From Symbiodinium natans (lineage: Eukaryota > Sar > Dinophyceae > Suessiales > Symbiodiniaceae), in contig CAJNDS010000957.1 in the NCBI GenBank assembly GCA_905221605.1, positions 106,001 through 170,000 on the forward strand: a DNA stretch of 64,000 nucleotides, written 5' to 3'. Every line of letters begins with the position of its first letter. Within the stretch, counting starts at the first letter, position 1. A model generated the notes under the pieces. That model worked only from the letters and a program-made list of their open reading frames with translations. It searched no databases and was not told where the DNA came from. The position numbers and the translations under genes were made by a program. Of the stretch, positions 35,935-48,175 are shown piece after piece.

Positions 35935-36475
35935 CCAAACAGCAACAACAACGGCACACCAACAACAAAACAACACAACAAAACACAGCAAAACAGCAAA
36001 GGAACAAAGCAGCAACAAAGCAACAACTAAACAACTACTAAAAACACAAACAGCACAGCAACAAGACAACAAAGCAACAAAAACAGCACAACAACAAAGC
36101 TACAAAACTGCAAAAGTACAAATACAAAACTACACAACTACAAGCTACACAACTACAAACATGCTGTTTTGTTGCGATTGTGGTTGTTGTGTGGTTGTTG
36201 TGGTTGTGGTGGCGGTTGGTGGTGGCGGTGGCAGTGGCGGTGGCGGCGGCGGTGGCGGCAGCGGTGACGGTGGCGGTGGCGGTGGCGGTGGTGGTTGTGC
36301 TGGCGGTTGCGGTTGCGGTTGCGGTTGCGGTTGTGGTTGTTGTCTGTTTGTTTGTTCGTTCGTTTGTTTTTGCTGTCGCGGTCGCGGTCGTCGCGGTCGT
36401 CGCGGTCGTCGCGGTCGTCGCGGTCGTCGCGGTCGTCTCAGTCGTCGCCGTCCTCGCCGTCTATACGCCGTTGCC
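35935..36475. repeat. CAA-rich tract followed by GTTG/GGCGGT-rich tract
   Basis: 35935-36160 is made of CAACAA/AACAGC-type units with almost no G/T; 36165-36475 is GTTGTGG, then GGTGGCG, then CGCGGTCGT repeats with almost no A. Glycine- or valine-rich frames across it are simple-repeat products. Confidence 0.85.
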
Positions 36476-36949
36476 ACCGTCGTCGTGGCTGTCTGTTGCT
36501 GGTGCTGTTCTTGCTGCCTTGCGGTGCCTTCTTTTTGCTGTGCACACGGCCCAGCTCGCTTACTCACTCGCTGGCCACGTGGTGTGCCTTTCGCAACAGT
36601 TTGGAAAACCTTGCTTTAGTTACCCTAGTTCATGCTCTCTGTGCGGGGCGCCTTTAAACCAAAAACAACACGGACGCCAAACCACACGTACCCACCCAGC
36701 AAAGAGCATGCAAACTGACTCGAGCAACCAGATTTATGCTTGCCCGATCTCCAACACTCAGAATGTCATGCCACCGGCGACGACCTGCTAAATTCAACAT
36801 ATCTTTTCACATAGACCCAACTCTTTTTTCAAGTACTGGCATGATACTGTCAGGTTCAGGACTGCACGCCACAAGGAGACTTCAAATGACGCAATGCAAC
36901 CGCAAAGGGATGACCAGCCGAGCTTTTGCAACCCTCCACTGCCCCAAAC

Positions 36950-37062
36950 CCAAAGGATCCATGTACCTATATAGTATATACTTGGGCCTTAAAGGGGTTC
37001 CTGTATAGTAGCTTTAGGGCCCAAGAATATACTATAAAGGTACATGGATCCTTTGGGAAAGC
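36950..37062. mobile_element. Family-E fold-back element
   Basis: A long, nearly perfect inverted repeat: CCCAAAGGATCCATGTACCT at the left and its complement ending AGGATC...TTTGGG at the right, with about 45 bp arms. A single copy was noticed. Confidence 0.55.
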
Positions 37063-37333
37063 AGAATACAGGAACGTCAACTCAGCTTGCCCTTATGACG
37101 CCCAGAGAAGGATTGGGGCGTGGACCGTGCAGGCGCACGCGGGACCCCACTGTCAAAGGCCTGGGAAGCAGCTACAAGAAGAGACCGGGCAGCGACTAGC
37201 TTGAACGACCTAGGCTGATGTTGCAGCATGTCGTAATTCCTGAATCAGGTATCGGCTGGGAGGACGGCGAAGACTCAGGAAGTGGCTATATGCTTTAATT
37301 ATTGGCCGAGCAGGTTATAGGCTCAGACATTGT

Positions 37334-37800
37334 TTACGCGACATGTGCACCAAACACCTGAACCGCACAAAGCCTTTGCTGCCGGAGTGGCGGCGAGGAT
37401 GCAGCTTGTCTACGATCGGTGGAGCCTGATTTAGGCAAGGTTCCCTTCTCTACGTAGACGAGTAGAAGCCTACAGGATGCGCAAGATCCGACAGCTCTGC
37501 GTGCACATGGCTTATGACTACTTTCCACGCATCGTGTGCTGGCCAGTGCTGCGAAACGAAGGGTTTCGTTCAAGGATGCCGGGCTCGGACTTCTCATGAC
37601 TGGCAACGGTTCGGGGCGGCCACTGAACTCCGTGGATGTTTGCATGCTTGGTATGGTCGCTCTAGGAAAATCGAGAAGTACTGTAGGGCCAATATGGCCA
37701 ATCTGACTGGCACACGCCTCCCCTACCTTGGTTGACGCCTGCACTGCTTGAAAGACTATATCCGTTAAACTCCAAGCTGCCCTACAAACCAAGGTGCCCT
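37334..37800 (-). CDS. Long unassigned coding exon
   Basis: The minus strand is open for about 155 codons: ASQIGHIGPTVLLDFPRATI, then ASLNETLRFAALASTRCVES and CRLLLVYVEKGTLPKSGS, ending at a TAA near 37334. An intron may lie at its right end. No family is recognised. Confidence 0.35.
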
Positions 37801-38429
37801 CCATGTCTGCTATGTCCAGACAGGGGGCCCGCCGATGCTTCCGGAGTGGGAGGAGCCTGCAGCAAACGACGCCCCGAAAAAATCAGTTTACTCTTGGATG
37901 CTGGACCTTTCAGCTTCGGCAGCCGAACACTACATCATCGCTTATATCTTATGCCATGGTGAGGCTAGCCGAGCTACATTGAAGCACTCAAGGGGGCGGT
38001 GCCAAGGAAGCCCTTTCTCTGCATACTCTAAAGATGGCATTACAACCCTAAACCCTAAACCCTAAACCCCAAACCCCAAACCCCAAACCCTAAATATTTT
38101 ATTTCGTATTCGATATTAAAGACGATACGAGGTTCGAAGCCTCTAAAGGAGCAGGCCGCGACGCTTCGGCTGCGGCCGTCACCTGAACAAGATTTTTCAA
38201 CAAGATTTTTCACAAATACAGATATCATTACATATTGACATATATATATATATATCTATATGTATAATATATAGGTCAATTCTCTATATCAGGGTCACTG
38301 TTGGGGGGTACTCTCTTTAAGAGGGGCCGCCTTACAATAAGGACGCCGAAAGGGATCATGCGTCAGAGAAATCACCGCATACACAAAATGACATCATACT
38401 GTATCATTGTATAGAAAATATTACACGTA

Positions 38430-38575
38430 GCTGGGCAGGAACATTTTGGACCGAAAGGGGCTCGGCCAAATGAGCCGGGAGTTTCGGGATTTCCAAGGTT
38501 GGAAGAATTTTGGCACAGCGGGGGGTGGACCCACGAGCCTGGGAACTGCTTCCTTGCGCTCATGGCACCAGTGTT
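38430..38575 (-). CDS. Unassigned coding exon beside a family-C fold-back element
   Basis: The frame reads PRCAKILPTLEIPKLPAHLA, then EPLSVQNVPAQL. The element at 38585-38702 lies immediately upstream and would make up most of the preceding intron. Confidence 0.3.
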
Positions 38576-38889
38576 GGGGATACAGGCCCGGATCTTCAAA
38601 AGAAGCCTTACTTAAGGAACATGCCCTAAGATATACTAAGGATCAGGATTATGAAGTAGGGTATATTCCAAAAAAAAGAAGGGGTCTTGGAAGATCTGGG
38701 GAAAACGGGTGCATCTACTAGTTGTGCCCTTTGGCGTCCTTCCCTCTGCTTGGAACTGACGTTCTACCATGGCTATCCGACATAGCAAGACCTGAGAAGC
38801 CGCCTCTCATTCCTTACAGGGTCACTGAATTGCCCCCCCCCCCCCCCCCCCCGAAACTGCTCTCCGAGTCTAACCTGAACCTACACTAC

Positions 38890-39385
38890 CATCACGCCAG
38901 AGACTCACAGGTACATGTTCAGCGCCTCGTTGCGTGCCATTGGCACCTCCGACAACCTCGGAGCGTCCTACTTCATTTGCAAGTTTGTTCTTCTCCTCTC
39001 ATCAAGCCCGGTCATCAGTTTCACTTCGCCATCACTTGCACTGGCGGGCGACAGCGGCCAATGGTGCTCAGTGCAGGAATCTAGCTCTGCCTCGACCCAA
39101 ACTCTATCCCGGCATATGTTCGGGGCATGTCAATTCTTTGCACGTATTGGTCCTTCTCTGAGCTCTGCAAAACATTGCTCTTGTACATTGGGGGGGATAC
39201 GCGAAGAACACACCACAACTTAGAGTTCGAGACCTGGCTAACATGACACCGTGTATCCCACTTCGTCACATGCACCAGGACAGCCAAGCTGACGGCTCAT
39301 TGTCTGCGCCAGTTACACTTCTGGTCTGGCCTTGGAGTCCAGAGGATATGAGGAGATCGGAGACTATTTCGACAGGATCGTCTAT
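38890..39385 (-). CDS. Cluster of coding exons (unassigned)
   Basis: Right to left: DDPVEIVSDLLISSGLQGQT (about 39380-39265), EAELDSCTEHHWPLSPASAS then DGEVKLMTGLDERRRTNLQM (about 39110-38990), and LSEVPMARNEALNMYL (about 38970-38910). The last two are joined by a likely GT donor (AAGTAGGACG). No family is recognised. Confidence 0.35.
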
Positions 39386-39532
39386 ACTCTTTCCGTGTGA
39401 TTCGACGTGCCAGCATGTCGCTGCCATTCAATTGAGCACAAAGCGCAAGTGTGTGGACCGATTCGACCAAAACGAGCAAGCACCAATGCGTTTGCATATC
39501 TATCCCAACCTGGATCCTGGTCCCGACGCCAG

Positions 39533-39591
39533 CCTAAACCCTAAACCCTAAACCCTAAACCCTAAACCCTAAACCCTAAACCCTAAACCCT
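39533..39591. repeat. (CCCTAAA)n array, about 8 units
   Basis: Perfect heptamers; the right flank at 39592 is unique sequence. Confidence 0.9.
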
Positions 39592-40034
39592 GAGCAGAAG
39601 TACTTTTTCGAACCGGGCTGGTGAGGTCAGACCCGAAACATAGGATTTGGATGTGCGGCACACCTGCAGAGTCATGACCACACGGAGTCTTCACGTCTCC
39701 CTCTGAATCTCCTTGACCTTGCCGGAATCCAAATATGGTGATTTTTCTAAATCATGGTCCCTTATGGGGTCCTTCTTCTAAGGTGGCCCCGATTTTAATT
39801 TAGGGTACCAAAAAAGTGACTTTGATTTAGAGAACTGACCCGCATATATTCCTTTTTGTTGAGTTGGTTGGGGGAGACCCTTCAGTTCATCGCGGACTCC
39901 TCGGTTGCCAGCAAGTATGTACAGGGAGAAGCAGACCAAGGCTCAGAAACGCCGGCGCTTCCGTGGCCTGAGATCGATATCTGCTCTGTGGTTCGAGTAA
40001 GATCAGGCGCTTTCTGGGGCATGGAACATGTTGG

Positions 40035-40255
40035 CGTGCGTGGGTGGGCGGGTGGGTCGGTGGGTGGGTGCGTGGGTGCGTGAGTGGGCGGGTGAGTGCG
40101 TGCGTGGGAGGGGTGGGTGGGCGCGTGGGCGCGTGGGTGTGAGTGGGTGAGTGGGTGTGTGGGTGAGTGGGTGAGTGGGTGCGTGCGTGCGTGAGTTCGT
40201 GCGTGGGCGGGAGGGTGGGTGCGTGGGTTGGTGGGTGGGTGGGTGGACGTGCGTG
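40035..40255. repeat. GTGGGTGN-type minisatellite
   Basis: About 220 bp of GTGGGTGC/GTGGGCGG/GTGAGTGG variants; strongly G/T on the plus strand. The (PTHP)n-like peptide it encodes on the minus strand is not a credible protein, though the sequence to its right (VQIVVKGALGKRLEPSVHCL) may be an exon. Confidence 0.85.
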
Positions 40256-40832
40256 GTTTTGCTTTGTTGATGTTGCACTACCGTATGTCGGCAGCTGACC
40301 GAGACAGTGCACCGATGGCTCCAAGCGCTTTCCAAGAGCACCCTTAACTACGATTTGCACAAGAACGGCCCACAAAAACACCAAAAGACATCCCTTATAA
40401 GGGCTATATATTCGGGATTACACACATGGGGGTTCTTCTATATCCTTGTTGCACACATGCCGATAAGGCACCTTGCGCTTCGCCCTTGCGCATTCCTGGC
40501 GCGTGCTTGCGCGCGCGAGGCTTGCTGAATATTTGGGTTCTGCTGAAACCTCCCTAACAACAAGCTTGCGCAAGCTTGCGTCCGAATTTTCGCCACTGTA
40601 CTCGCCCTCATCATCATGTCACAAGATCCCACGAACAAAAACAACCCTTGCATAGTTTGTTGTTATTATATGTATATGTTTATATGCATATGTACGCCTT
40701 ATACAAATAACTCTTGGCGCAATTAGTCGGAGCGTCAGTGGTGCGTCGGCATCCACCACCACTGCTGCTGCTGCTGCCGCTGCTTCAGCCTCCTCGCCTC
40801 ACAATCTTGTAGGGCTGAGGAACACTGGCTTG

Positions 40833-40938
40833 GTAGCCCAGTAACCATCTTATGATAAGGGCACCCTTTTGGTCATTCTTTTTTTAAGGGAACCCAGAAC
40901 CAACAAAAGGGTAAAGGGTACCACTGGGCTACCAAGAT
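40833..40938. mobile_element. Family-F fold-back element
   Basis: TTGGTAGCCCAGTAACCATC is inverted at the other end (CTGGGCTACCAA), with AAGGGCACCCTTTTGG and CCAACAAAAGGGT inside. A close relative lies at 22578-22681 and a decayed one at about 57661-57735. Confidence 0.5.
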
Positions 40939-40959
40939 GGTGGTTACGACTCAGCCAGT

Positions 40960-41315
40960 AAAAGACTAAGACAAGCCTGCCAATCACCATCCAAGAGGCG
41001 CTCTGCCTCGGCCAGGGCCTGCATCTACCCAAAACCTCCCTTAATTAAGGAATATACCCTAATGCATGCGAAGGATAAGAAGTGTGAATTAGGGCATCTC
41101 CCTTGATTGAGGGGTTTTGGACTCGCAGAATGCTGCCTCTCCCAGTATGCCCTGCATCTTTGGCAACAGCATGAGTTTTCATGCATGAGCACACGGCTGC
41201 AATTTTGAGGAGGGCATGCAGGGACAGACAAAGCTTCTCAAGGGGCTGCTTGAAGGAGTCTGATGTGCCGTGGTGAAGGACCAACGCTTGGACAAGGGAA
41301 GGGTATCGCTCTAGC
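40960..41315 (-). CDS. Two coding exons separated by a family-C fold-back element
   Basis: Right exon (about 41310-41125): RYPSLVQALVLHHGTSDSFK, then LEKLCLSLHALLKIAAVCSC. Left exon (from about 41023): ALAEAERLLDGDWQACLSLL. The gap is essentially the element at 41034-41121, with a GC donor at its right edge and a CAG acceptor just after its left edge. Another frame further right (41.4 kb) also looks coding. Confidence 0.35.
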
Positions 41316-42539
41316 CAAAAAGGCAGCAACGCTGCAGGCCTGTGCCAGGGCGGCGAAGCCATCCACAGCTTCCTCTAAACCAAACGTTTTATTGTCCAGA
41401 GACGTGCAACTCGCAACTTTTCTGTGTCTCCCAATGCTCTTCCCATGACATAGGTGGCTCTCTAAGGCTCCGAGGGTTAACGGATGACGCTGAGAAGTGA
41501 ACATAACGACATCAGCAATGAGGCCCTGGGACACGCTACAAGACTCTACGTAAGTACAAAGCTTCAGGAAGGGCCGCACTTTGCAGCAACGGACAGACCT
41601 CACTTCTGGCCAGACCGTCAAGACTCAGAACCTCATGAAAGACAGTTGAGTGGTCGAACCTCCTTGAAAGACGAGATCCAAAGCCCACTTTACGCCACCC
41701 GCCGCAGCCAAGATTCTGCAGGAACCTCGGCAGCAGAAGCCTCCGGCTCAGGCTCAGTCACCTGCATACATCCCACGTCTCGATGTGCGCGCAGATGTGT
41801 GCGTACATGATCCTTGCAGCTTTTGCCACTCTGACCTTCGGCCCTGGACTTCCTTGCTTATTGCTGTTACAGCCCCCTTACCTTCTCAGAAACTGCTCCC
41901 TCCTGCATGAGACACTCTACCCACTCTCTGTTGCCCTGTCATTCTTCTCGTTTTTCAGCGCAGGCATGCGCTCAACAACCTTTGCCAGCTGACACTCCTG
42001 CTTCTGTTACCCACTGCATTGGGGTTTAGCGTATGGGTTTAGGGTTTAGGGCTTTCTGCAAAGCTAGTGCAAGCAGCCAGGCAGCCCTGCATCAAACGGC
42101 AACCTCAGGCCGCCCAAATCCACCCAGGAGCGAGGGCAACTGCTCCGGAGAAGCGTACTGACAATTCGACTGCTGACAGGTTCCCAAAAAGCCCAATGCC
42201 ACTTAATTAAGGAATATTCCTTAAATTACGTAGGGATCCTTAAAATGATTTTAGGCATATTCCTTCATCCTTCCCTAATTAAGGGATATTGGGTTCCACC
42301 ATGAACCCCTACAAGGTTTGCTGCTGCCACAAAATGGGGAAGGGATCTGCAAGAAGTCCTCCCCGGAGCGCCTCCTCACCGCCCGTGAGAGCCTGACACA
42401 TGGAACCAGCATCTGCAATCAGCTAGTTTATGGGAGTCCGAAATTGAGCTTTCACAAAGTCTACTACTACCTAACTTCAAACCGAACCACACCCCTTTCT
42501 GCATTGGAATGTGCTGGGGTATGGTGACCGATCTTCACC

Positions 42540-42715
42540 TCACAACCTGCCACGGAGCGTGACGTCTGCTGTGAGAATGCTTTGCCTTCTGCATGCCTGC
42601 ATGTGGCACAACCACCCCGTGACTGTGTGCAACACTGGACCCGCAAACCTCCAGGACGTTCTCCGCCCGATCCACTGCCAGCAGAAGTGGGCCAGGATCG
42701 TCCCCCTCCTCCCAT
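42540..42715 (-). CDS. Coding exon beside a family-H element, frame uncertain
   Basis: All three minus-strand frames are open for about 60 codons. The most protein-like reads DDPGPLLLAVDRAENVLEVC. The family-H element at 42713-42832 abuts the exon and ends in an AG usable as acceptor. Confidence 0.25.
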
Positions 42716-42832
42716 ACTTGGAGGCTCATAGGGTGTAATACGTAGGGCTATAAGTCTCCGAAATCGGGTTATACTTACAGTTACGTATATCCCTACTCAT
42801 AACTAGCTACCAGTATGAACCTCCAAGTATGT
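42713..42832. mobile_element. Family-H fold-back element
   Basis: Ends ACTTGGAGGCTCAT and ATGAACCTCCAAGT are inverted; ACTCATAAC-like pieces recur inside. Other copies: 29770-29900 and 59902-60020, the last ending right beside the DBR1-like exon at 59886. Confidence 0.55.
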
Positions 42833-43064
42833 GCCCAATGACTACTGGGCTCAGCGCGGTTGCGGGCTCCCTCGCGCCATCCCGGCCCGGTTAGGGTGCT
42901 TGGACACCTCTGGGCCTGACTTCGCCAGCAAGTTCGGCTCTCTGATAGCAACTGCAAGAACCCAAAGAGCCTAATATCCCTTAACTAAGGAATATATACC
43001 TATTCCTGAAATAAGGGGTGTTGGGCTCTCTGAAAAAGGCATCAATCCGCCGTTGCTCGAAACG

Positions 43065-43185
43065 GTCCGAGCTTTCAAGTTTAAAAGGGTCTCCTGGAAG
43101 TTCTCTGCAAGTTCCATGACAGCTGCCGCCAGCGCCGCTGCCGAGGCCGCATATTCCTGCAGGGCGGAATGGCAAGGTCTGTTCG
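43065..43185 (-). CDS. Unassigned coiled-coil-like exon upstream of a family-B element
   Basis: From a CAG acceptor the frame reads EYAASAAALAAAVMELAENF, then QETLLNLKARTVSSNGGLMP, and runs straight into the fold-back element at 42961-43031. Coding-like sequence (IREPNLLAKSGPEVSKHPNR) resumes on the other side, so the element again seems to form the intron. Confidence 0.35.
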
Positions 43186-43230
43186 TGAGCCCTGCATCTA
43201 ACTTTCTCCGGTGAAGCATGTTTCGTTTGC

Positions 43231-43231
43231 C

Positions 43232-43265
<34 letters not shown>

Positions 43266-43430
43266 CAGAGAGACAGAGAGACAGAGAAGCAGAGAGAGAG
43301 AGAGAGACAGAGAAGGAGAGAGAGAGCCAGAGAGGGAGGGGGGGAGAGCGAGAGAGGACGCAGAGGGAGGGAGGGAGGGAGAGGGAGAGAGAAAGAGAGA
43401 GAGAGAGAGGAGGGAGGCAAGGAGGGAGAG
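43231..43430. repeat. GA-rich tract, 200 bp, almost pure purine on the plus strand
   Basis: GAGA and GACAGA units with GGGAGG blocks. Long frames here on both strands are artefacts. Confidence 0.9.
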
Positions 43431-43439
43431 GGATATCAA

Positions 43440-43555
43440 TGGGCCAGGAGGCATTCTGAACTTCGAGATTCTGCTTCGAGATTCAACTCTTCAACTCCAT
43501 ACGTCGATCCGAGTGTCTTCCTCCTGCGGCGCCACTTCACTGGCCTACGCATGGG
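43440..43555 (-). CDS. Unassigned basic coding exon
   Basis: The frame reads RPVKWRRRRKTLGSTYGVEE, then LNLEAESRSSECLLAH. It lies just right of the 200-bp GA-rich tract at 43231-43430. Confidence 0.3.
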
Positions 43556-44124
43556 CAGCAAGCCGGCAACAAGGACTCAGACTTGCAGTGCTTGTGAGCC
43601 TTGTTCATTGCTTCATCCCACCATGAACCGAAGAAACACTACCTTAGGCCCCCAGGATGTGAGAAACCATCATTGGAGAAACAAAAGCAGCTCAGGTTTC
43701 ATGTGCTTTCAACCTGCAACCCTAAACCCTAAACCCTAAACCCTAAACCCTAAAGGATCCATGGGCCTTCATCTCGGCAAGCTGGGGAGGCCGCAGCGCC
43801 TCTGGGGCGCTCGGCTGCTCCTCCACTCACTTCAACTCTGCCACTTTTGGGGACTTCGACTGCCCATTTGGTGGTTTAGGGTTTCGCCACCCGCACTGCG
43901 CGGTTTAGGGTTTAGGGTTTAGGATTTAGGGTTTAGGGTGGCTGAAGGGGTTTCCGAAATTAGGGTACCATATTGGGGTCCTGATTATAGGGAATCCTAC
44001 TATTTGGGGGAAATTTCGGAAACCCTCATTTTGGGTTCAGGATTTTTTTGGCCGTACCGCAAAGCAGGGTTTCATGTGTTTAGGTTTTTGTTAGGCGTTG
44101 GCTGAATTGCCATCATCAAGCCGA

Positions 44125-44390
44125 AGCATGCACTGCCAAAAGCAGCTGTTGCTGCTCAGCCGGCCGAATCATGGCGACTCCTACAGCCCATGTACATCGG
44201 GCATCCCGGTCCCCTGGCCACTTCCTGGCGTCTTGACCTGGTCTTCGGCGTGGTGCGGGGCGCATTGCATCTGCTTGTTTCCGTGTCTCGGCTTGGAACG
44301 CCAGCCATGACCGTGCTCTGATGCCCATACTCCGACGAATAAAAAGCAGCTGCAGGGGGCGGGACAATTGCAACATATCCTTGGATGCCC
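44125..44390 (-). CDS. Unassigned coding exon
   Basis: The frame reads RSMGIRARSWLAFQAETRKQ, then a basic proline-rich part and AMIRPAEQQQLLLAVHAS. No family is recognised. Confidence 0.3.
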
Positions 44391-45167
44391 CCAAGAAAGC
44401 ACATCCCTCAACTAGGTGTCCTCGGTCAGGTCCAAGACCACCTCGGCACCCGCCTTTTCGTGCAGATCTCGAACCTTGTTACAGATCACGGGGCAACCCC
44501 AGTCCCCCGAGCAGGGTAGGGTTCTAGTATGGGCCATAAGTTGGGTGGCAGGTATGTAGGTGATTGATGAGGTTGAGGCACACGTCCCTTAATCTACAGA
44601 GTTTCTGGTGCATATCGAGGGGCGTCCTCCCTATACAAGTAGGTCAGTAGGCAGGATCATCCAGAACATGCCTTCTAACTTGGACTGCGGGAGCCAATCA
44701 GCCAGATAACTTGCGGCATTGCCAACCCTCAGCTCTCCTGGCTAAGAGCCCACACCCTAAACCCTAAAACCCTTGACTTGCATCCCGACTATAGGCAAAG
44801 ACTTTGCAGGTCTTGCAAGCCTTAATAGGAGGCACGTGTTGCCACCAGAAGCCATGCCCAAAGAACATGGATACATGGCACGCTCGTATAAGTTGATGAA
44901 AGCGAAGCTGGGAACAAGTCATGGACTCGAGGATCGACTTTTGTCCAGCGTGTTGTGTATTGCGTTCCAAGTTGCGTCGTCGACATCTTCAACTGCCTCA
45001 CCTGGCTGATGCTAGAAGTCAAAGCCCTCGGACTTGCACTGGTGGGCTGAGGCGAGCGAAGACGCATATGTGAAGGGATGCAGGGGCCCGAAAGTGCTCA
45101 AGGCTGTCCCAGGCAGGAGGCCGAGATTTGCTTGAACTTAATGTATCAACACAGAATCAGAACCTCT

Positions 45168-45800
45168 TCATAGTAGCAAGTTGTAGCCATGCTCTTTTCC
45201 AGCAGTTTCCCACACATTTTGCAGCTCCAAAGCTGGACCGCAGGCCCACTTACTCTGGCCTGCAGCTTGCAGCGGGGCCTCCGGCACGACCTCTGCTTCC
45301 TGGCAGTTCAGGATCAGGGTGAAAACATCCACCAACATGCCTGACATACTGGGCGCACGCCAGGTCGCGACAATCGCGACCTTCAACCTACGCCCTCGAT
45401 GCCCTCAGATGCTCTTTCCACACGAGCTCCTGGTTCGGCTCCTGAATGGGAGGAGGGTCTCCCCCCATCGCCACGTCTCCGACGTCTCCCTCCTCCTCTA
45501 CCGGTGCTTCACCTGGTGGGGTGCTCCGAGCATGTTCCGCATGTCCCAATGCAATGCTACCATTTGGTCCCGGCAGGTTTGGATGCTACTCAACTGCCTG
45601 CATCGTCTTCTGCTGGTGCAGCCTCTGCCGTGTCGACAACTTCCTGGTCACGCCAGGGTGCTCAGAATATCTCAGAAAGGAATTCCCGGCTTGGACGAGG
45701 CAGGGGTCAAACATGGGCAGATATACACTTCAACCTCTTGAACCTCGAACGCCTGGCCGCACAGCAAGTAACACGACTCAGGACCTAGACCAAGCCAGCG
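45168..45800 (-). CDS. Cluster of coding exons (unassigned, partly acidic)
   Basis: Right to left: EVVDTAEAAPAEDDA; PGPNGSIALGHAEHARSTPP then EAPVEEEGDVGDVAMGGDPP (about 45590-45410); MLVDVFTLILNCQEAEVVPE then PALELQNVWETAGKEHGYN (about 45330-45175). The plus-strand frames here are antisense shadows. No family is recognised. Confidence 0.35.
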
Positions 45801-47499
45801 TGTCCTGCTCAACGGGCACAACTATCCGTGTCATGAAAGCCGGACAGCACAGTAAATCCACAAAGCCATTCGAAAATTCGAAAATCCTTTAGCCCGCAAG
45901 AAGCTCCTGCCGCAGACCCCTGTATACCGTGAATTTCTTATGTTTTTTGATCTCAACAAAGCCCCTTGAAACCCACGACATACCCCCTCCCGCAGACCTT
46001 GGGATCTGCCGTGGGGGGCATTTCCGCGTCCTCTCTTCGCACGGGGGCTGGGCCTCCAAGGCTTCAGTGCTTCTGAGAATCCCTTTCGAAGTACTCCTCC
46101 CCTCCAATTGCAAAATGCGGGTGTATATATATATATATATTATGTTTGTATTCATTCATTTATTTACCTTGCAAAGTCAAATTTACGAATTTGACGATGT
46201 TATGCATACTTGTGTTGGGGGGATCGCAGACTTTTTGTTGGAGCTGTTCATTCCTCGTGCTGATAAAAGGGCCGGGCAGTAACAGCGCTCCTCGAGGTTG
46301 AGAATTGCTGTGACGGGCGTAGTTGGGCGTAGTTGGCAATGTAAAGTTCGAGAAAGTCTGACTGGAATCGGAACTGGGCTGCATGGACAGTCGAACGTGG
46401 GCCTTGAATCCTTACAACCTTCTATACCAATACAGATACAGAACTTCCGACCTCCCAAAGATACGTCGAATGAGGCATAAGACCATCATGAACTAATTGT
46501 CACATGTGCAGCCACTCTGCACCCCCTGCTTCCAGCAGAGCGCCGCTACTCTGCCGAAACCAACGCGATCTTGTCAGAACCCTCGAAACGACCAAAAGCC
46601 CTGAAACTGCAATCCTGCGGCAATGGCTGGGAGTGTAGAAGGGGCAGCAGGCTCCTTGGCGAGGGTCTTGGACAAGCGTCTTTGGGAGCCATCGGGGACA
46701 GGACTCCAGTGACAATTCCGCCTGCGGGGGCCATGGCCTATGGTAGAATATTCTGCAAGGCTCACCACATTCTGATCAAGCGCGCAGAAACCTCCCCATC
46801 ACATTAGTGGCGCGTGCATGCTTCTTGCGGATTACAACTACAGCCAAAGAGGCTCTGAGAAGAGAAATGAGTCGTGCATGTCTGTGTCTCTCTCTGTCTG
46901 GCCTGTTGATCTGTCTCTGTGACTCTTCTCGTCATGAACTACCGGCTGCCAAGTGACTTTTATGGGAGCTTCGCTGAAGGGATCGTATGCCTATGCAAAT
47001 CAGAAGTGCTGGATATGGGCTTCCAAGGTCGCAGGGGATCAAGTTCTGAGGGGCGCATGTGCATCTAAAGTCACGAATCTACGCACATTCTGGGACCTTC
47101 TCGGCCTTAATCACTTTGCTGTCATGCCTGAAAAAAAAACTACCTCCAAGCATGGTCTCGCCGTGTCTAGCACATGCCACCTCTTCCGGGTGCACGGAGC
47201 GAAGGACTTGTCTTCTTTGGTCCTCCTGGTCCTGCAAATGACTTACCCAGCTGCGCCCGGGTATAGACGAAGATTTGGTGCCAAGACAAATCCCGAACCA
47301 CCCCAGACAAACTTTCCAGCAGTCCAAGCAGAACTGGATTTCAGCACGAAAAAGCACGAGCATCCATCCCTCCTTCCACTTGTCGTGCAGTTGCAATGTG
47401 GCAAGGAGCCTGGACCGCCTCCGACAGCGGCTTGGGGACGCTGTAACGCAGGATTCAAGGTGCTGATTTGGCATGTGAGGGCGTTGTTGCTATATTTGG

Positions 47500-47668
47500 G
47501 TTATAGATTCAAGCTCGTGAGCTCCCTAGCAATGCCAACAATCGTTCTAACAGAAACCTTGATTTTCTGTACAACGTTTCTGACTGTTTGCCATTTCACT
47601 CTGAGCCGCTGCATCCGAGGGTTGTCTGGATCCGCTTCGAAGTTCCTTGCCGCTGAAAGTGCTGCTTG
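47500..47668 (-). CDS. Unassigned coding exon
   Basis: The minus-strand frame reads ARNFEADPDNPRMQRLRVKW, then QTVRNVVQKIKVSVRTIVGI, ending at a TAA. This is opposite a 238-codon plus-strand frame that I take to be a shadow. A further stretch at about 47280-47165 (YTRAQLGKSFAGPGGPKKTS) may be the next exon. Confidence 0.35.
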
Positions 47669-48049
47669 AGTTGGGCTTTGCAGGGTGTAGGAACGTATAC
47701 TTTCACGGTACTCCGGGTCAGTGCCCGCAGACAGCTCGAAAAAGTGCGTGGACGGAGTTGTGAAAAACAGGTTCTTATCCAGTGATTCCCAACCTTCTTC
47801 CTCCCCTTCCCCCCCCCCTCGAGTTGATCACAGGAGCATTTAAACCACAGATACTTCTACACCTTGGAACCAGATTCCAATGATCAAGGGGTTGAAGAAG
47901 AATCCCGGCGCACGGAATGGCCAAGGCTCAGCGGGATGGGGTAGCCCTCTCCTTGCATGACCTGCGAGGCGCAACCCAGTACAGAGGGGATAGGAAGGTG
48001 CGGGCTTAAGCCCCAAGCCGCAGCCCTGCTTGGTTAGAGGTGAGATGCC

Positions 48050-48175
48050 AGCACCCCCCCTTTTTCCCCCAAAGCATGATGGAAAATTCTTGCAACAGCA
48101 GCCTTCTCCTCAACTTCCTCCTCTCCGTGTAGGGCATCATACTCCTCGAGCTTCCTGGATTCTGAACCCTGGACG
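48050..48175 (-). CDS. Unassigned acidic coding exon
   Basis: The frame reads SRKLEEYDALHGEEEVEEKA, then AVARIFHHALGEKGG. No family is recognised. Confidence 0.3.

Noticed and set aside
36161-36791. Overlapping glycine-, valine- and serine/arginine-rich frames of 120-203 codons
   Set aside because: All three frames are open because the DNA is simple repeat without A; no conserved protein is visible.
39887-40384. Frame with PTHPPTH repeats, 165 codons
   Set aside because: Most of it is the GTGGGTG minisatellite read on the minus strand; only the first 35 or so codons could be an exon.
43218-43739. Frames rich in RERERE/SLSLSL
   Set aside because: Caused by the 200-bp GA-rich tract.
46953-47669. 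Plus-strand open frame of 238 codons, the longest on that strand
   Set aside because: Its composition is unconvincing and the opposite strand has a better coding stretch (ARNFEADPDNPRMQRLRVKW at 47668-47500). All recognisable genes are on the minus strand.
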